Below, piece by piece: positions 58,799 to 64,000 of a stretch of DNA of 64,000 bases. Both the position numbers and the translations under genes were made by a program. Below the pieces are notes generated by a model. That model had not been told where the DNA came from, did not search any database, and worked only from the letters and a program-made list of their open reading frames with translations. Every line of letters begins with the position of its first letter. Position 1 is the first letter of the stretch. Source of the DNA: Gerris lacustris (Eukaryota > Arthropoda > Insecta > Hemiptera > Gerridae); NCBI GenBank assembly GCA_951217055.1, contig OX578276.1:35426205-35490204 (forward strand), given 5' to 3'.

Positions 58799-59433
58799 TT
58801 AGTAATGGTGAAGAGCGTGATGATGGGGAATAGGAGCGGGATGATGAGCGTGGCCAGTCTTGTGTACGACGGCGTTGAAACCATTGTGATCATCGGCGGT
58901 GTAGGTGACAGTCCTGATGGTACCGTCGGGTTCAACAACGCTGTATTCTCCCTTGACTACATCACCATCTCTAGCTTCCCATTGGTTCTTAACATCACCA
59001 GTGTGGAAGTCCTTTACACCATAGTTGTAAGTGTATTTAGGATGATCCTGAACAATATAGGAAAGTAAAATTGGTTAGTATATAAAGCAGACATAGCTCA
59101 TAGGTTCTGTTAGAGGTTAAATTCAATATTCTGTTCAATTTTTATATTTCAAAGCGAACTGTTAAATTTTAATTATCCATAAAACCAAATTTGTTTGCTC
59201 TGTTTAAATAAACTTAGTTATATCACAGACTACTTTAGTTTTATTTCAAGATTACTTACGTAGTAGTCAACATCGTGATTTGGTACATGAACAGAGGGAG
59301 CGTAAGCAACGGGGGCGGCAGCGTAGGCAACGGGGGCAGCAGCGTATCCATGATGAACATCAGGGTAGGCACCAAGATAAGAACCAGCATAGCCGGCTTC
59401 AGCAAGGGCAACAGCCGCAACGAAAAGAACAAC
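58799..59433 (-). CDS. RR-2 cuticular protein gene 2 (two 3' exons; first exon not found)
   Basis: Paralogue of the gene at 27041-28516, in the same orientation about 31 kb away, with the same expected role in chitinous cuticle. Exon 2 is 59260-59433 (58 codons), after a TTTTTAG acceptor. It begins [13 protein letters not shown], the hydrophobic rest of a signal peptide, carries AAAPVAYA repeats, and ends PNHDVDYY at a consensus GTAAGT donor. Exon 3 is 58799-59047 (82 codons plus TAA). It opens [18 protein letters not shown], carries the full RR-2 chitin-binding core, and ends [15 protein letters not shown]. The intron is only 212 bp, versus 1,050 bp in gene 1. The RR exon differs from gene 1 at roughly ten positions in about 200, while exon 2 is clearly diverged. 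The first coding exon was not found in the next ~1 kb upstream. The frame is intact, so the gene is probably functional. Confidence 0.9.
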
Positions 59434-60019
59434 CTAAAAACAAAAGACATGAAATAAATAACCTTAACTTATTATGTATTCTTGAAAAATAAATATATAT
59501 ATACTCAAAAATAGTTGGTCACATGTACACCGTGTTCACCGATATTGTGTTTATTATTTTGTCTAACGTAGACAAAATTTTAAAAATATTTATGTCCTTT
59601 GAATAACTTAAAATCAAGCATTGAAACAGAATTAAATTAAAGCAAATTAATTTTTTTTTTAAGTATACGCCATTATTCTAGCTAAATTTTTTCCTTTAGG
59701 AGTTATTAAAAAGCTGCATTGTTTCATCGAGCGAAAAACTAACTTTACTATTTTTTTAAACCATGAAGGAAAATATTATAAATTGCGATGTAAAAATGTC
59801 TTAACTTATCGATATGTGAGTGCTCACAATATTTTAGTTAACATTTACAAGGAAAATTGTTTCTGACAACCTAAGTTTGACAATTATACGAGTGAATAAA
59901 AAAATTAAAACAAGCATTGACATGTTACGCATTATAATTTTATGCATTACGAATTAAAAACTAAATTAATTATTAACAAACATGAATAAATGTTATGTAT
60001 AATACAGGGAAATTATTGG
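59434..60019. other. Upstream flank or first intron of cuticle gene 2
   Basis: It should contain, or be followed by, the missing first exon. No ATG with a nearby phase-0 GT donor on the minus strand could be supported. Confidence 0.45.
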
Positions 60020-60480
60020 GATAATAAAAAAAATAGGTTCAAAAACTAGGTAAAAGAGGAAAATATTTTTGCAGATGGTTAAATTAATGGGACCATCTGG
60101 GAGCTAACCCTCATACATAATATGCATTTAATTAAAATCAGTCGATTAGGTACAATATTAAAGTATTAGTAGATTAAAAAAGATTGTTTGTATACGATTG
60201 AAAGTTGAAATTTATATGGGACCATCTTTGGGCTAAATTTATCGTACAAACCGTCATGGAAACATTTCCTAGTTTCGTAAAAATCGTACGTGTGGTTTTT
60301 AGAATATTGGATTTCTCAAAAAAAAGTTATTGCTCAGACTGACATTAGACCAAAAATGTTCCTGATGCCTGATGCGCAGTTTGGTTAAGGAAATTTTTAA
60401 ATTGAATTTCAAGACATAAGATTTCGATTTCAGAGTATCACAATCCTTTACCTTTAGTGAGCTAGGTAAAAAAGAAATAA
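60020..60480 (-). repeat. Diverged family Y copy
   Basis: GTTGAAATTTATATGGGACC, CCAAAAATGTTCCTGATG and TTTAGTGAGCTAGGTAAAAA follow family Y in reverse, with many changes. Confidence 0.6.
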
Positions 60481-60724
60481 AAATTAAATAGGAAAAATAT
60501 TGAGACGTAAAAAGAATGAAATAAATAAAATTTAAAGCGTATATATAGACATGTTATACATTAGGATTCTACATACAATACTAATTGTATGACAGACGAT
60601 AGCTATAGGCATGCAATTACACAAACCTTAATAAATATAAAAACTTAACTAGATGATGCAATTATTGTTTGTATGTAAGAAAAGATATGAGCCAAATAAA
60701 TTAGCATACGAGTACAAGTTTAGA

Positions 60725-61026
60725 CAGTTAAAAATTTAAATAACAATTATTTATAATTATAAATATTTAATTTAAATCAAATTATAATTATTATTTACAA
60801 AGGGGAAAAAATAGACTCCAGCGCCGGGACTTGAACCACGGGCCTCTATATTTCCAGTATAGCGCTCTACCAACTGAGCTACATTGAAGAATAATTTCCT
60901 CTGTCAGTAACGATACCTAGTCCCGAATTAAGCTTTCAATTTTCCACAAGTCTAGAAGTCGACATTTACGACAATAAAACTAGACCGAGAAGTATCGCTT
61001 AAACTTTCCGTAGTATGAATACTACC
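60725..61026 (-). mobile_element. tRNA-like repeat, copy 3 (best preserved)
   Basis: On the minus strand it begins GGTAGTATTCATACTACGGA and ends in an AT-rich tail. The tRNA-like part (60815-60888) reads TAGCTCAGTTGGTAGAGCGC, then CTATACTGGAAATATAG (5-bp stem, loop CTGGAAA with T33 and GGA as anticodon), then GTGGTTCAAGTCCCGGCGCT. The T-stem is weak, the acceptor stem is missing, and no long variable arm is present as a Ser tRNA would have. It is therefore a tRNA-derived module, not a tRNA gene. Confidence 0.7.
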
Positions 61027-61178
61027 TAAAACTTTAAAAAGAAATAAATATTTATTACAACTTTACTTTCTCATATTATATGTAGTATATATATAAATAA
61101 ATAGAAATGTATTTCAGAACATTTGTTTATAGTGTTACATATTTGTTCTTTACAAATTTATAGAAATGTATTACAAGA

Positions 61179-62254
<1,076 letters not shown>

Positions 62255-62489
62255 TCTTTAGATTGTTACTCCCCTATGTTATTTTAGAATATAAATGACT
62301 TTGTCTAAATAATTATTAAGACAAAGGGATGTTTAGTCCAATATACGAGTACTTTGGGACAAAGGAATATCACACTTCTGTTTTTATAAGGGGAGTAACA
62401 GTCTAAAGAAGAACATTCCATGCACCTTCTTTAGATTGTTACTTCCCTCTGTTTCTTTTATAAGGGAAGTAACAATCTAAAGAAGTGCA
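62255..62489. mobile_element. Two adjacent inverted-repeat elements
   Basis: TCTTTAGATTGTTACTCCCC (62255) mirrors GGGGAGTAACAGTCTAAAGA (to 62409). Directly after it, GCACCTTCTTTAGATTGTTA mirrors TAACAATCTAAAGAAGTGC (62422-62488) around a 14-nt loop. The second looks like a solo-arm hairpin of the same family. 62490-62932 shows no gene. Confidence 0.75.
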
Positions 62490-62933
62490 TAAATTTTATG
62501 AATATTGTGCTTTTTACCGTGCAAATATTACGTTTTTAACGCCAAAATGTCGTCAAAATCAAATGTCCTCCCTAGCCACCCTATAAGTCCTAAAATTTTG
62601 AACTATTATAGACATAATAAAAAATTAATAGTCTACCAACAACACATTTGATTAAATATGTTTGTATTGTATCCATTTGTTATTTTTAGGAGACACATCT
62701 TGAAAATATTAATAAAGCACAACAATTAATAAAGAAGAAACGTCGAGATTCGATTCCTCGCCGGGTAAGTTTATTTTTATCGTAAATATTAAGAAATACG
62801 TTTAAAAATAATTAAATTTAACGACAAAAGCCCATAACAAATAAAAAAATATGTCCGAATCTACTCTTATAGATTCGGACAGAATATTAAAATTTGTAGA
62901 CCGTTTTTAATATTACAATAATAATTATTATAT

Positions 62934-63634
62934 AATAAACAGGTCGTGTGTGCTAGTCAGCACACAGCGAGGGTCCGTAGGCCACACTGTATAGTTTAAG
63001 TAGTACCCTATGGTGTTTTTTAAAATGCTAAAAAGCTTACTTTGAACTATTCTAAGGGTCTGATATTCTCAAAACACATAAACAAACTTCTGATAAAGTA
63101 TTTTTTTTCCACTGAACCGGACTACAACCATATAAATACATCGAAAAGACCAAAGTTATAAAAAACGTATTTTGTCAATAAAAAATAAAATATTTTTTTC
63201 GAAATTTCCAAACACTGGTATCTTTACTTTTCGTCGAAGAATGTTCAGGAATTTTTTCAGATTTTTTGCACTTCACATAAGCGAGATAGAGGGAGGGGAC
63301 ACGTTTCACACCCACTTCAAACTTGCCTACACTCGCCCTATCAAAGTTATAACCTAAGAATTATATATTTTTGTAATCAGCTCGACGTACCCTTTCATAT
63401 AATACCCCTCACGGTGTCAAAAAAAAAATAAAAAAATGTTAACCCTTAAGTTTTTTTACCCTAATTTTTTTTTTAAGCCGCTATATTTTTAAAATATGTG
63501 GGTAGGTACAAGACACATACATGCCAAATTTCAAAGTGATCGGACGAAAAGTGTAGCCGTGAGAGCAGGCGGCAGGACGGACGGACAGACAAACGCAGGA
63601 AAATATAAGGGTCCTTGGTTTTGCCTACGGACCC
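62934..63634 (+). mobile_element. Family W element, copy 3, uninterrupted
   Basis: The clean ~700-bp copy that defines the family: AATAAACAGG, AGGGTCCGTAGGCCACAC at the left and GGTTTTGCCTACGGACCCT at the right. Near the right end are GGACGGACGGACAGACA and CCAAATTTCAAAGTGATCGG. No coding capacity. Confidence 0.8.
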
Positions 63635-64000
63635 TAATAATAATATATATATAATAAAAAAAATTGTTATAAATTTATACACAACTGATCATATTGATAT
63701 ATTACCTTTATTTTAATTTTTATTTCTTTCATTTAGACTAGTGCTACATTATTTATAAATGTCATTATTATAATAATATTAATTTAATAGTTTAATATTA
63801 ATTCATTAATAATATACAACATTAGTAATTTTTTTTTGTTTCATGATTTTATATTAGTAAAATAATAGATTTAATTTTATTATATCTAATAGACGATGAA
63901 TTGCTAAATGAATAAATCTTTAGTCAAATTAATAAATAAGATTGTTTATAAATGTATAAATATAACTAATTTTAGTTTAAAATTTTAACTAAGCTATGTT
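63635..64000. other. No gene recognised
   Basis: AT-rich sequence to the window end. Confidence 0.5.

Noticed and set aside
58766..59068. 100-residue plus-strand ORF
   Set aside because: Antisense shadow of the cuticle gene 2 RR-2 exon.
60815..60888. Functional tRNA-Ser(GGA) on the minus strand
   Set aside because: T33 and the anticodon loop look right, but the T-stem and acceptor stem fail and the flanks are shared with other repeat copies.

Overview
This window looks like non-coding, transposon-rich euchromatin of an arthropod nuclear genome. It is strongly AT-rich, carries spliced genes with GT/AG introns, and is packed with nested repeats. The best taxonomic clue is a pair of RR-2 (Rebers-Riddiford) cuticular protein genes, which point to Arthropoda. 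Their [32 protein letters not shown] style would suit a hemipteran, but that is only an inference. No bacterial operons, CRISPR array, rRNA or convincing functional tRNA were seen.

Genes. Only three host-like genes can be supported. One is an intronless 335-residue acidic, helical, coiled-coil-like protein of unknown function (9947-10954, +). The other two are RR-2 cuticle protein genes on the minus strand (27041-28516 and 58799-59433), each seen as two phase-0 exons without the short first exon. Their chitin-binding exons are almost identical although the preceding exons have diverged, which suggests recent duplication or gene conversion. Everything else with coding character is transposon debris: a mariner/Tc1 transposase fragment (8.4-8.9 kb), a duplicated N-terminal fragment that may come from a Crypton-type recombinase (22.3-22.9 kb), a non-LTR reverse transcriptase tail (23.5-24.0 kb) and a FLYWCH-type MULE transposase split by a hAT element (48.9-51.9 kb).

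Repeats. Recurrent families were defined by comparing copies inside the window. Family X runs from GAAGCGAGCG to GCCACGCGATGCC. Family Y starts GCTTCCGAGCTTACCG and ends GGATGCGAGGAAGCTATGTG. Family Z has ACTTTCTCATAT ends and a tRNA B-box-like word. Family W has GGGTCCGTAGGC ends. Family V is a long foldback with GGCCAAGCGCC ends. Family U carries the possible Crypton N-terminus and hairpins. Family T has GCGAATTTTCAAAG ends. There are also several hAT elements with 8-bp target duplications, TTAA/TTTAA-type MITEs, tRNA-like foldbacks and SINEs. Insertions are heavily nested. The deepest stack is Y, interrupted by a piggyBac-like element with TTAA ends, containing a MULE, containing a hAT, which contains another Y copy (47.9-52.6 kb).

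Most notable signals. (1) Three short hammerhead-ribozyme-like motifs, two of them in the arms of large foldback elements, always in one arm only. (2) A cassette of a (TCTG)n-type tract followed by an AAATTTGGnATACATG-like block, shared by otherwise unrelated families. (3) tRNA-like modules carried inside elements with terminal inverted repeats. (4) A mosaic element with family Y ends and a family X core. (5) A possible Crypton N-terminal coding unit duplicated in tandem with covarying hairpins.
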